This document shows positions 21,838 to 29,167 of a stretch of DNA of 64,000 nt, in pieces (the first letter of the stretch is position 1; every line of letters starts with the position of its first letter). The notes under the pieces were generated by a model. It saw only the letters and a program-made list of their open reading frames with translations, was not told where the DNA came from and searched no databases. Both the position numbers and the translations under genes were made by a program. The stretch is from Pseudomonas brassicacearum subsp. brassicacearum (GTDB taxonomy: Bacteria; Pseudomonadota; Gammaproteobacteria; Pseudomonadales; Pseudomonadaceae), in the NCBI RefSeq assembly GCF_008801605.1, contig NZ_VZPJ01000002.1, forward strand, positions 372,001 through 436,000, written 5' to 3'.

Positions 21838-21869
21838 AAAAAAATGCCCGGTTCGCCGGGCATTTTTTT
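21838..21869 (+). terminator. Rho-independent terminator after amtB
   Basis: AAAAAAATGCCCGG / CCGGGCATTTTTTT hairpin with a TTCG loop, directly after the amtB stop. Confidence 0.93.
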
Positions 21870-22039
21870 GTCTGGAATTTGTCATTGCTCACAAGGTGCA
21901 GCGGTTTTTCCGACGCCTTTTGTTGTGGATGCGACACAGGTTTTTATACCGCCAAAGGCTTACACCGAAGCAAGAATATTAGGCCCTTTGTTTTTTCCCA
22001 GAGCGCGCTAGAATGCGCGCCGAACGTGCGGAGATCTGT

Positions 22040-22465
22040 ATGTGGCAACAGACGCTGATAACCCTGCGGGCAAGGCCCCGGGGCTTTCATCTGGTGACGG
22101 ACGAGTTGCTTGCCGGCCTGCCTGAACTCCAGGCGTGTCGTGTCGGTCTGTTGCATCTGTGGCTGCAGCATACCTCGGCCTCGTTGACCATCAACGAGAA
22201 CGCCGATCCGGCGGTACGTCGAGACTTCGAACGATTTTTCAATCGGTTGATCCCACAAGGAACCGCCGACTATGAGCACAACGACGAAGGCCTGGACGAC
22301 CTCCCGGCGCACTTCAAGGCCAGTGTGCTCGGCTGCCAGATCAGCCTGCCGGTCACGGCGGGACGGCTGGCATTGGGTACCTGGCAAGGTGTTTATCTGG
22401 GCGAGCACCGTGATCACGGCGGTGCTCGTAAAGTCCTCGCCACCTTGTACGGTGATGGGGCGTAA
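22040..22465 (+). CDS. YjbQ/UPF0047 family protein
   Basis: A 141-residue member of the YjbQ family of small trimeric enzymes; E. coli YjbQ has weak thiamine-phosphate synthase activity but the cellular role is unclear. Family motifs: [36 protein letters not shown] (with the His and Glu of the active site) and [17 protein letters not shown] at 22040 follows GGAG at suitable spacing; upstream in-frame codons lack homology. Same position as PA5286. Confidence 0.85.
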   Translation: MWQQTLITLRARPRGFHLVTDELLAGLPELQACRVGLLHLWLQHTSASLTINENADPAVRRDFERFFNRLIPQGTADYEHNDEGLDDLPAHFKASVLGCQISLPVTAGRLALGTWQGVYLGEHRDHGGARKVLATLYGDGA

Positions 22466-22567
22466 CCGCTGATTGCCGGCGGATGTTGAATTTTTTCTGG
22501 CAGCCTTCGAACAGATGGCGAAGCTGGGCTATAACTAATCTGCTTTTCGCAAGTCATGAGGTAGAAC

Positions 22568-22891
22568 ATGAGCGACGATGATCTGGAAAACGACGACCTC
22601 GAAGTAGGCGACGAAGACGAGACCGAAGAAGGCCTTGAAGCGGCGGCGGAAGACGTTGCCGACGACGATGGGGCCGATGTTCCGGTTCCTACCGCCAAAG
22701 GCAAGGCGAAGGCGGCCGTTTCGGTCGACGAGTTGCCGAGCGTAGAGGCCAAGAACAAGGAGCGTGATGCGCTCGCCAAGGCCATGGAGGAATTCCTGGC
22801 CAGGGGCGGTAAGGTGCAGGAAGTGGAGGCCAACGTGGTCGCTGATCCGCCCAAGAAGCCTGACAACAAGTACGGCAGCCGCCCTATCTGA
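22568..22891 (+). CDS. sutA: transcriptional regulator SutA
   Basis: A 107-residue, very acidic, low-complexity protein: residues 1-40 are almost all Asp/Glu, a central helix spans KNKERDALAKAMEEFLARGG, and the tail ends KKPDNKYGSRPI. This is the layout of P. aeruginosa SutA, a small RNA-polymerase-binding protein that raises expression of ribosomal and housekeeping genes during slow growth. Position next to yjbQ agrees with PA5285. Monocistronic, with its own terminator. Confidence 0.85.
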   Translation: MSDDDLENDDLEVGDEDETEEGLEAAAEDVADDDGADVPVPTAKGKAKAAVSVDELPSVEAKNKERDALAKAMEEFLARGGKVQEVEANVVADPPKKPDNKYGSRPI

Positions 22892-22912
22892 GTATCGGCT
22901 TCATTGCTTGCT

Positions 22913-22943
22913 GAAAAAGCCCGCCGTCGCTGCGGGCTTTTTC
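22913..22943 (+). terminator. Rho-independent terminator after sutA
   Basis: AAAAAGCCCGC / GCGGGCTTTTT stem with a CGTCGCT-like loop, about 25 bases after the sutA stop. Confidence 0.9.
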
Positions 22944-22978
22944 ATGGGTGCGATTCCATCCCCAGGCCAGGCGCAGTC

Positions 22979-23072
22979 CCTGTGGGAGCGGGCTTGCTCG
23001 CGAAAGCGGTGGGTCTGTTGGCATTGATGTTGGATATGCCGCCGTCATCGCGAGCAAGCTCGCTCCCACAGA
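22979..23072. repeat. REPIN, GTGGGAGCGGGCTTGCTCGCG variant
   Basis: Left half CCTGTGGGAGCGGGCTTGCT and right half AGCAAGCTCGCTCCCACAGA, about 47 bases apart, between the convergent sutA and HAD genes. Confidence 0.92.
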
Positions 23073-23098
23073 GGGCTGTAGTGGCTACAGGGCGGGGT

Positions 23099-23803
23099 TC
23101 AGCGTTGGCTATGCCAACCTGCCAATAACCCCGGCAGTTCGGTCAGGCTGCGGATCTCCGCGTCCGGCGCATGGTCGGCATTCCAGGGCTTGCCTGTCGG
23201 GTTGAACCATACAGCGCGCAGGCCGGCCTGTTGGGCGCCGGCGATGTCGTCGCCCGGGTGATCGCCAATGTGCACGGCGGTTTGCGCCGTGGCGCCGCCG
23301 CGTTGCAGGGCTTCGTGGAACAGTCGGGCGTCAGGCTTGGCGATGCCGATGTCTTCGGCGCACAAGGCGAACTTGAAATAGTCCGCCAGCCCCAGGCGCC
23401 GCACATCGGCGTTGCCATTGGTGACCACACCGAGGGCGAAGTGATTGGCCAGGATCTCCAGGGTGGGTTGCACCTCGGGGAAAACCTCCAGTTGATGACG
23501 GGCGTGCAGGAACGTCTCGAAGGCCTGGTCCGCCAGCTCCGAAGCTTGCCACTGGTCGTAGCCGGCTTCCTGCAAGGCACGGAACAACACGCGTCGGCGC
23601 AGTGCACTGATGCGATGCTTCAGGCCGGGTTCTTCGCGCAATACTTGCTCGCGAATCGAAAAAAGATGCTCCACCGGCACGCCGCCCAGGTTCGGCGCGT
23701 TATCGGTCAGCCATTGGCGGAGTATGGCTTCGGCGCTGGCGATCACCGGGGCGGTGTCCCACAGGGTGTCGTCCAGGTCGAAAGTGATCAGTTCGATGGT
23801 CAT
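23099..23803 (-). CDS. HAD-superfamily hydrolase
   Basis: A 234-residue haloacid-dehalogenase-like phosphatase. Motif [13 protein letters not shown] contains the nucleophile Asp; motif II is the VVTNGNAD region; motif III/IV lies around IAKPDARLF and [18 protein letters not shown] helical cap follows motif I (class C1). The start overlaps the xerC stop by 4 bases, so it is the last gene of the leftward lysA-dapF-DUF484-xerC operon. Corresponds to PA5281. Substrate unknown. Confidence 0.9.
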   Translation of the reverse strand: MTIELITFDLDDTLWDTAPVIASAEAILRQWLTDNAPNLGGVPVEHLFSIREQVLREEPGLKHRISALRRRVLFRALQEAGYDQWQASELADQAFETFLHARHQLEVFPEVQPTLEILANHFALGVVTNGNADVRRLGLADYFKFALCAEDIGIAKPDARLFHEALQRGGATAQTAVHIGDHPGDDIAGAQQAGLRAVWFNPTGKPWNADHAPDAEIRSLTELPGLLAGWHSQR

Positions 23804-24699
23804 GATTCGTCGCCCTTGATGCGTTTGGCCCTGGGATGGGCACTGTCATAGACCGTCGCCAGGTGCTGGAAATCCAGGTGGGTGTAGATCTGGGTGGTCT
23901 TGATGTCCGAGTGCCCCAGCAGCTCTTGAACGGCGCGCAGGTCCTGGGAGGACTCCAGCAGATGGCTGGCGAAGGAGTGTCGGAGCATGTGCGGGTGCAG
24001 GTTCTGTCCCAGCTCCCGTTCGCCGGCAGCCTTGACTCGCAACTGAATCGCCCGCGGGCCGAGGCGCCGCCCCTGTTGGCTGACGAAGACCGCGTCGTCG
24101 GCGGGGTTGGTCAGCGCTCGCAGCGGCAGCCATTGCTCCAGGGCTTCACGGGCCTTGCGGCCGACGGGCAGCAGGCGAGTCTTGCTGCCCTTGCCGAGCA
24201 CCTGGACCATGCCATCGGCCAGGTCCAGTTGATCCAGGTTAAGCCCCGTCAGCTCGGAGAGCCGCAGGCCGGAAGAATAGAACAGCTCGAGAATCGCCTG
24301 GTCACGCCGGGCCAGGAAGTCATCCTCGACGGCGCCTTCGAGCAGTTGCAGGGCGCGGTCGGTGTCGAGGGTCTTTGGCAGTCGGCGCTCGCCCTTGGGC
24401 GGTGCCAGGCCGGTGGCCGGATCGTGATCGCACAAACCTTCGCGATTGAGGTAGTGATACAGGCCGCGTACCGCTGACAACAGGCGCGCCAGACTGCGGG
24501 AGGATTGCCCCTGTTGATGCAGGCGGGCGATCAGGCTGCGCAAGCGCTGGATGTCCAGGGCCGCCCAGCTGCCGATGTTCTGCTTCTGGCACCAGCCCAG
24601 CACTTTTTCCAGGTCGCGGCGATAGGCCGACAGCGTGTGGGGCGACACCTGGCGCTCACTGCGCAGATGTTCGCAGTAGGCGTCCAGCTGTCGTTCCAT
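23800..24699 (-). CDS. xerC: site-specific tyrosine recombinase XerC
   Basis: A 299-residue tyrosine recombinase that, with XerD, resolves chromosome dimers at dif. N-terminal SAM-like core-binding domain (1-105) and catalytic domain with Arg in SSGLRLSEL, His-x-x-Arg in [12 protein letters not shown], His in [14 protein letters not shown] and the nucleophile Tyr in ATVYDSAHP. Known as sss in pseudomonads, where it affects phase variation and root colonisation. Located downstream of DUF484 with a 2-base gap, as in many gammaproteobacteria. Confidence 0.95.
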   Translation of the reverse strand: MERQLDAYCEHLRSERQVSPHTLSAYRRDLEKVLGWCQKQNIGSWAALDIQRLRSLIARLHQQGQSSRSLARLLSAVRGLYHYLNREGLCDHDPATGLAPPKGERRLPKTLDTDRALQLLEGAVEDDFLARRDQAILELFYSSGLRLSELTGLNLDQLDLADGMVQVLGKGSKTRLLPVGRKAREALEQWLPLRALTNPADDAVFVSQQGRRLGPRAIQLRVKAAGERELGQNLHPHMLRHSFASHLLESSQDLRAVQELLGHSDIKTTQIYTHLDFQHLATVYDSAHPRAKRIKGDES

Positions 24700-24701
24700 T
24701 A

Positions 24702-25424
24702 TCAGCGTACCGAGCGCAGCGAGCCGGCAACCCGTGGCAGCACCCGGCCGGTGACTTCGGCGATGTAGCTCAAGAACAGCGTGCCCACCGAGCTTTTGTA
24801 GTGCTGCGGATCGCGACTGGCGATGGCCAGCACACCGTGCACGCCTTGATGGGCGATGGCAACGACGGCGGTGGAGCCGATCTGCTTGCGCTGTTCTTCG
24901 CCGAACAGGAAGTCCAGCTCATGCTCGCGCAGGCTGCCGCTGACGCTTTTGTCTTCCGTGAGCAGGCCGCCGATGGCCGTCTGCGCTTCGGCGTGGGTCA
25001 CCCAGCGGCCCACCGGCATGGCGTTGTCGCCGAACAGGATCAGGCTGACAAAGGGCACCTGGAAATCCTGGCGCAGGCTGTCTTCGACGCTCATGACCAG
25101 GTCTTCGAGGGTGCTGGCGTCCATCAGGGCCAGGATCAGCCGACGGGTCTTGTCGAACAGTCGGTCGTTGTCCCGGGCCACGTCCATCAGGTGCGAAAGA
25201 CGATGGCGCATTTCGATGTTGCGCTCGCGCAGGATTTTCATCTGGTGTTCCACCAGCGACACGGTATCGCCGCGCCGGTGGGGGATGCGCATCGTCGCAA
25301 GCAGTTCTTCATGCTCGACGAAGAAGTCCGGATGAGCTTCCAGGTAAGCCGCCACGGCTGCGGTTTCTGGCAGGCTGGGGGATTCGTCGGGCTGTGGGGC
25401 TGGAACCTGTGGCTGGTCGGTCAT
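24702..25424 (-). CDS. DUF484 family protein
   Basis: A 240-residue DUF484 protein: N-terminal helix [26 protein letters not shown], a coiled-coil stretch [19 protein letters not shown], then a GAF-like domain (about 85-235). DUF484 genes are almost always between dapF and xerC in gammaproteobacteria, as here, but the function is not established. The gap to dapF is 13 bases. Confidence 0.9.
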   Translation of the reverse strand: MTDQPQVPAPQPDESPSLPETAAVAAYLEAHPDFFVEHEELLATMRIPHRRGDTVSLVEHQMKILRERNIEMRHRLSHLMDVARDNDRLFDKTRRLILALMDASTLEDLVMSVEDSLRQDFQVPFVSLILFGDNAMPVGRWVTHAEAQTAIGGLLTEDKSVSGSLREHELDFLFGEEQRKQIGSTAVVAIAHQGVHGVLAIASRDPQHYKSSVGTLFLSYIAEVTGRVLPRVAGSLRSVR

Positions 25425-25437
25425 GGGTTTGGCTCAC

Positions 25438-26268
25438 TCAAAGACGAACTTGTCCTTCGTATACGCGCACTGCCGGGCCGGTCATCATCACCGGTTGGCC
25501 AGGGCCTGCCCATTCGATGGACAGACGCCCGCCGGGCAGGTCGATCAACAACGGTGAATCCATCCACCCCTGGCTGATCGCAGCGACTGCGGCCGCACAG
25601 GCGCCGGTACCGCAGGCCTGGGTTTCCCCGGCACCGCGTTCCCAGACGCGCAATTGTGCGCGGTGGCGGTCGATGACTTGCAGGAAACCGACGTTCACTC
25701 GCGCGGGGAAGCGCGGATGATGCTCGATTTTCGGCCCCAGCTCATGCACCGGGGCACTGTTGATATCGGCCACGCGCAGCACGGCGTGGGGGTTGCCCAT
25801 GGAAACCGCTGCCAGTTCCACCGTGGCGCCATCGACGTCCACCTGATAGCTCAAGGCCTGGGCTGGTGCCTGGAAGGGGATGTCCGCCGGTACCAGGCGC
25901 GGAGCGCCCATGTTGACGCCGATCTGGCCGTCGCTGCGCACATCCAGTTCGATGATGCCGCTCTTGGTCTCGACGCGGATCTGCCGCTTGGCGGTCAGGC
26001 GCTTGTCCAGCACGAAGCGGGCGAAGCAGCGCGCGCCATTGCCGCATTGCTCCACTTCCGAACCGTCGGCGTTGAAGATCCGATAACGGAAATCCACGTC
26101 CGGGTTATTGGGTGCCTCGACGATCAGCAACTGGTCGAAACCGATACCGGTGTGCCGGTCTCCCCATTGCTTGGCGTGCTTGGGCAGGATGTGCGCGTGC
26201 TGGCTGACCAGGTCGAGGACCATGAAGTCATTGCCCAGGCCGTGCATCTTGGTAAAACGCAGCAGCAT
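25438..26268 (-). CDS. dapF: diaminopimelate epimerase
   Basis: A 276-residue PLP-independent racemase converting LL- to meso-diaminopimelate for lysine and peptidoglycan. Both catalytic cysteines are present: [14 protein letters not shown] and [13 protein letters not shown]. The N-terminus [19 protein letters not shown] fixes the start at 26268; it begins 4 bases after the lysA stop, implying coupled translation. Confidence 0.96.
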   Translation of the reverse strand: MLLRFTKMHGLGNDFMVLDLVSQHAHILPKHAKQWGDRHTGIGFDQLLIVEAPNNPDVDFRYRIFNADGSEVEQCGNGARCFARFVLDKRLTAKRQIRVETKSGIIELDVRSDGQIGVNMGAPRLVPADIPFQAPAQALSYQVDVDGATVELAAVSMGNPHAVLRVADINSAPVHELGPKIEHHPRFPARVNVGFLQVIDRHRAQLRVWERGAGETQACGTGACAAAVAAISQGWMDSPLLIDLPGGRLSIEWAGPGQPVMMTGPAVRVYEGQVRL

Positions 26269-26272
26269 GGTC

Positions 26273-27520
26273 TTACTCCGGCAGCAGGCTTTCGCCGGCA
26301 AACAACTCGGCTACCGTCTCGCGGCGACGCACTTCGAATGCCTGATCACCGTCCACCAGCACCTCGGCGCAGCGGCCGCGGGTGTTGTAGTTGGAACTCA
26401 TGACAAACCCGTAGGCACCGGCCGAATGCACGGCCAGCAGATCACCTTCTTCCAGCGCCAGCTCCCGACCCTTGGCCAGGAAATCACCGGTTTCGCAGAT
26501 CGGCCCGACGATGTCGTAGCTGCGCGCAGCGGTATCGCGAGGGCGCACGGCGGTGACGTCCATCCAGGCCTGGTACAGCGCCGGGCGGATCAGGTCGTTC
26601 ATGGCCGCATCGACGATGGCGAAATCCTTGTGCTCGGTGTGCTTGAGGTACTCGACCTGGGTCAGCAGCACGCCGGCGTTGGCGACGATGTAGCGGCCCG
26701 GTTCGAACATCAGCGCCAGGTCACGCCCGTCGAGGCGCTCACGCACGGCCTTGATGTAGTCGGCCACCAGTGGCGGCTCTTCATCGCGATAGCGCACGCC
26801 GACACCGCCACCGAGGTCGATGTGGCGCAGGTAGATGCCACAGTCGCCGAGGCGATCGACCAGCGCCAGCAGGCGGTCGAGGGCATCGATGAAGGGTTCC
26901 AGGGTGGTCAGTTGCGAGCCGATGTGGCAATCGACACCCAATACTTCCAGGTTCGGCAGCTGGGCGGCGCGAACGTACACGTCTTCGGCGTCGGCAATGG
27001 CGATGCCGAACTTGTTTTCCTTGAGACCGGTGGAAATGTACGGGTGGGTGCCAGCGTCGACATCCGGGTTCACGCGCAGGGAGATCGGCGCGCGGACACC
27101 CAGCTCGGCGGCGACGATTTGCAGGCGCTCCAGCTCGTCGGTGGATTCGATGTTGAAGCAGTGCACGCCAACTTCCAGGGCACGGCGCATGTCTTCACGG
27201 GTCTTGCCGACGCCGGAGAACACGATCTTGTCGGCGCTGCCACCAGCGGCCAGCACACGTTCGAGCTCGCCACCGGAGACGATGTCGAAACCGGCGCCCA
27301 GACGCGCCAGGACATTGAGCACACCCAGGTTGGAGTTGGCTTTTACAGCGAAACACACCAGATGCGGCATGCCCTCGAGGGCATCGGCGAACGTCCGGTA
27401 CTGGGCTTCGATGTGGGCGCGGGAATAGACATAGGTCGGCGTGCCGAAACGTTCGGCGATCGCGGACAGGGCAACCCCTTCCGCGAACAGCTCCCCGCCA
27501 CGGTAGTTAAAAGCGTCCAT
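26273..27520 (-). CDS. lysA: diaminopimelate decarboxylase
   Basis: A 415-residue PLP-dependent fold-III decarboxylase, last step of lysine synthesis (meso-DAP to lysine). PLP lysine in [19 protein letters not shown] motif in the barrel, and the C-terminal [11 protein letters not shown] with the active-site Cys contributed in trans. Full length for the family. Lies between the lipoprotein gene lppL and dapF, the canonical Pseudomonas order. Confidence 0.97.
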   Translation of the reverse strand: MDAFNYRGGELFAEGVALSAIAERFGTPTYVYSRAHIEAQYRTFADALEGMPHLVCFAVKANSNLGVLNVLARLGAGFDIVSGGELERVLAAGGSADKIVFSGVGKTREDMRRALEVGVHCFNIESTDELERLQIVAAELGVRAPISLRVNPDVDAGTHPYISTGLKENKFGIAIADAEDVYVRAAQLPNLEVLGVDCHIGSQLTTLEPFIDALDRLLALVDRLGDCGIYLRHIDLGGGVGVRYRDEEPPLVADYIKAVRERLDGRDLALMFEPGRYIVANAGVLLTQVEYLKHTEHKDFAIVDAAMNDLIRPALYQAWMDVTAVRPRDTAARSYDIVGPICETGDFLAKGRELALEEGDLLAVHSAGAYGFVMSSNYNTRGRCAEVLVDGDQAFEVRRRETVAELFAGESLLPE

Positions 27521-27529
27521 GGCGTTCCC

Positions 27530-27703
27530 TTAGTAAGTGGTGGTGTGGGTGTCGTGCGAGTGGGATTTGGCTTGCGACGACTTGGCCTGTTCTTCAGGGG
27601 ACTTGCTGTCATCAGGCAGGTACAGCGGACCTTTTTGACCACAGGCTGTCACGAGGCAGGCAACCGCGACGAGCGCAGCAAGGGAAGAGATCAGGCGCTT
27701 CAT
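27530..27703 (-). CDS. lppL: small lipoprotein LppL
   Basis: A 57-residue lipoprotein. The N-terminus MKRLISSLAALVAVACLVTAC has a lipobox with Cys21; it continues GQKGPLYLPDD, the signature of the LPAM/LppL family found upstream of lysA in many proteobacteria, then a Ser/Lys/His-rich tail ending HTTTY. Outer-membrane anchoring is expected; role unknown. First gene of the lysA operon, 9 bases before lysA. Confidence 0.9.
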   Translation of the reverse strand: MKRLISSLAALVAVACLVTACGQKGPLYLPDDSKSPEEQAKSSQAKSHSHDTHTTTY

Positions 27704-27888
27704 GGCGAAATCCTTGAAAATGCTTTAATTGCGCCGGAGTATACCGGCCACCCGTCAGCTTGCCTATGCAACGGGGCGCCCGTCCGGCGGCGCTGGTGGT
27801 CGTCAGTGGGTATATCCTTTGCAATCGCCGGGAAGCGTCCGTATCTTGCGGCGCTTGAGCATGAGCAGACATTTTCGAGGTTGCCGCA

Positions 27889-28221
27889 ATGAGTTTGACT
27901 GAAGCCCGTTTCCACGATCTGGTCGATGCGACCCAGCAAACGCTGGAGGATGTGTTCGATGACAGTGGCCTGGACATTGACCTGGAAGTCTCTGCCGGTG
28001 TGCTCACCGTCAAGTTCGAGAACGGCAGCCAGCTGATTTTCAGTCGCCAGGAGCCGTTGCGGCAATTGTGGCTGGCGGCGGTCTCCGGTGGCTTTCACTT
28101 CGACTACGACGAAGAAAGCGAACGCTGGATGTGCGACAAGAGCGAAGAGCAACTGGGCGAAATGCTCGAGCGCATCGTCAAGCAGCAGGCGGGCGTGGAA
28201 CTCGATTTCGAAGGCCTGTGA
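27889..28221 (+). CDS. cyaY: frataxin-like iron donor CyaY
   Basis: A 110-residue bacterial frataxin, modulator of iron delivery to the IscS-IscU cluster machinery. The acidic N-terminal helix (EARFHDLVDATQQTLEDVFDD) and the strands LTVKFENGSQLIFSRQ and QLWLAAVSGGFHF are typical. Divergent to lppL, matching PA5275-PA5276. Confidence 0.94.
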   Translation: MSLTEARFHDLVDATQQTLEDVFDDSGLDIDLEVSAGVLTVKFENGSQLIFSRQEPLRQLWLAAVSGGFHFDYDEESERWMCDKSEEQLGEMLERIVKQQAGVELDFEGL

Positions 28222-28225
28222 CGGC

Positions 28226-28444
28226 GTGAGCCAGACCTCCCCGCAACGGCCATCCAAGCCGCTCTACAGCAACGTCAGCCCGGCCGTGCCGTCGCCGTGT
28301 ACGGGCGTGTGCAAGCTGGATGAACAGAAGGTCTGCCTCGGATGTTTGCGCCACGTGGAAGATATCCGCCAATGGCGCTCGGCCGACGACGAGCGCCGGC
28401 GGGTCATCTGTGCCGAGGCGGCTAAACGCAAATCTCTGGTGTGA
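28226..28444 (+). CDS. DUF1289 family protein
   Basis: A 72-residue protein with the DUF1289 signature PSPCTGVCKLDEQKVCLGCLR followed by EDIRQW; the four cysteines in CxxxC-x(8)-CxxC spacing suggest metal or Fe-S binding. GTG at 28226 lies 5 bases after the cyaY stop with no strong ribosome site, so translation is probably coupled to cyaY. Function unknown; a link with iron-sulfur biology is inferred only from the Cys pattern and neighbour. Confidence 0.82.
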   Translation: MSQTSPQRPSKPLYSNVSPAVPSPCTGVCKLDEQKVCLGCLRHVEDIRQWRSADDERRRVICAEAAKRKSLV

Positions 28445-28454
28445 TCGCCCGCTG

Positions 28455-28568
28455 CGTGGGAGCAAGGCTTGCCTAGCAACCCTGTGGGAGTAAAGCTTGC
28501 TCGCGATACAAGCGCCTCGGTTCCAGAGAGACCTCGCTGTATTCATCGCGGGCAAGCCTTGCTCCCAC
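28455..28568. repeat. REPIN of the GTGGGAGCAAGCTTGC variant with an extra truncated half
   Basis: A REPIN at 28481-28568 (CCTGTGGGAGTAAAGCTTGC ... GGCAAGCCTTGCTCCCACAA) is preceded by a truncated half (GTGGGAGCAAGGCTTGCC, 28456-28473). Its spacer GCGCCTCGGTT is shared with the repeat at 40633, indicating a distinct subfamily. Confidence 0.85.
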
Positions 28569-28683
28569 AATCCCCCCGCCACAGTAATTCTGCTCCCCAT
28601 GACAGTGGGTAGATTTGGCCCGGGTTGTTTATTTATTGAGCTGTGGTAGTGTCCGGTTACGCCTCAATCCATCGAGGTCCGTG

Positions 28684-28721
28684 AAAACCCCGCCTTTTTG
28701 TGGCGGGGTTTTGCTTTTTTT
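28684..28721 (+). terminator. terminator-like hairpin in the rnk leader
   Basis: AAAACCCCGCC / GGCGGGGTTTT with a short loop, then GCTTTTTTTG. It ends 29 bases before the rnk ATG and more than 200 bases after the preceding gene, beyond a REPIN, so it is either a late terminator, an attenuator of rnk, or the 3' end of a small RNA starting near 28620. Confidence 0.75.
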
Positions 28722-28749
28722 GTGCAGAAGAAAGGAGTCTGCCAGGATC

Positions 28750-29160
28750 ATGACCACACCTTCCATCACCCTTACCCGTCTGGACGTACAGCGTCTGGAA
28801 CGCCTGATCGACAGCCTTGATGAAACGCTGCCGGGCGTGATTGCGCTGCAAACCGAACTGGATCGCGCCGAGAACGTGGTGGGCCACGAAGAAGTGCCCG
28901 CCGATGTCGTGACCATGAACTCGCGCGTGCACTGTCGCGAAGAAAGCAGCGGCAAGGACTATCACCTGACGCTGGTTTATCCACAGGACGCAAATGCCGA
29001 CGAAGGCCGGATCTCGATCCTGGCGCCAGTGGGCAGTGCGTTGCTGGGCCTGAAGGTCGGCCAGCACATCGACTGGCCGGCCCCGGGCGGCAAGACGCTG
29101 AAGCTGACGCTGCTGGAGGTCGAGTCGCAGCCGGTCAATGGCGGCGACTGCGCGTTCTGA
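28750..29160 (+). CDS. rnk: nucleoside diphosphate kinase regulator Rnk
   Basis: A 136-residue protein with an N-terminal helical hairpin (LDVQRLERLIDSL) and a C-terminal GreA/GreB-like FKBP fold (GRISILAPVGSALLGLKVGQHIDW, the family hallmark). Rnk binds RNA polymerase and affects NDP-kinase and alginate levels in P. aeruginosa (PA5274). ATG at 28750 follows AAGGAG. Convergent with cyaA, 7 bases apart. Confidence 0.93.
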   Translation: MTTPSITLTRLDVQRLERLIDSLDETLPGVIALQTELDRAENVVGHEEVPADVVTMNSRVHCREESSGKDYHLTLVYPQDANADEGRISILAPVGSALLGLKVGQHIDWPAPGGKTLKLTLLEVESQPVNGGDCAF

Positions 29161-29167
29161 ACCCGTC

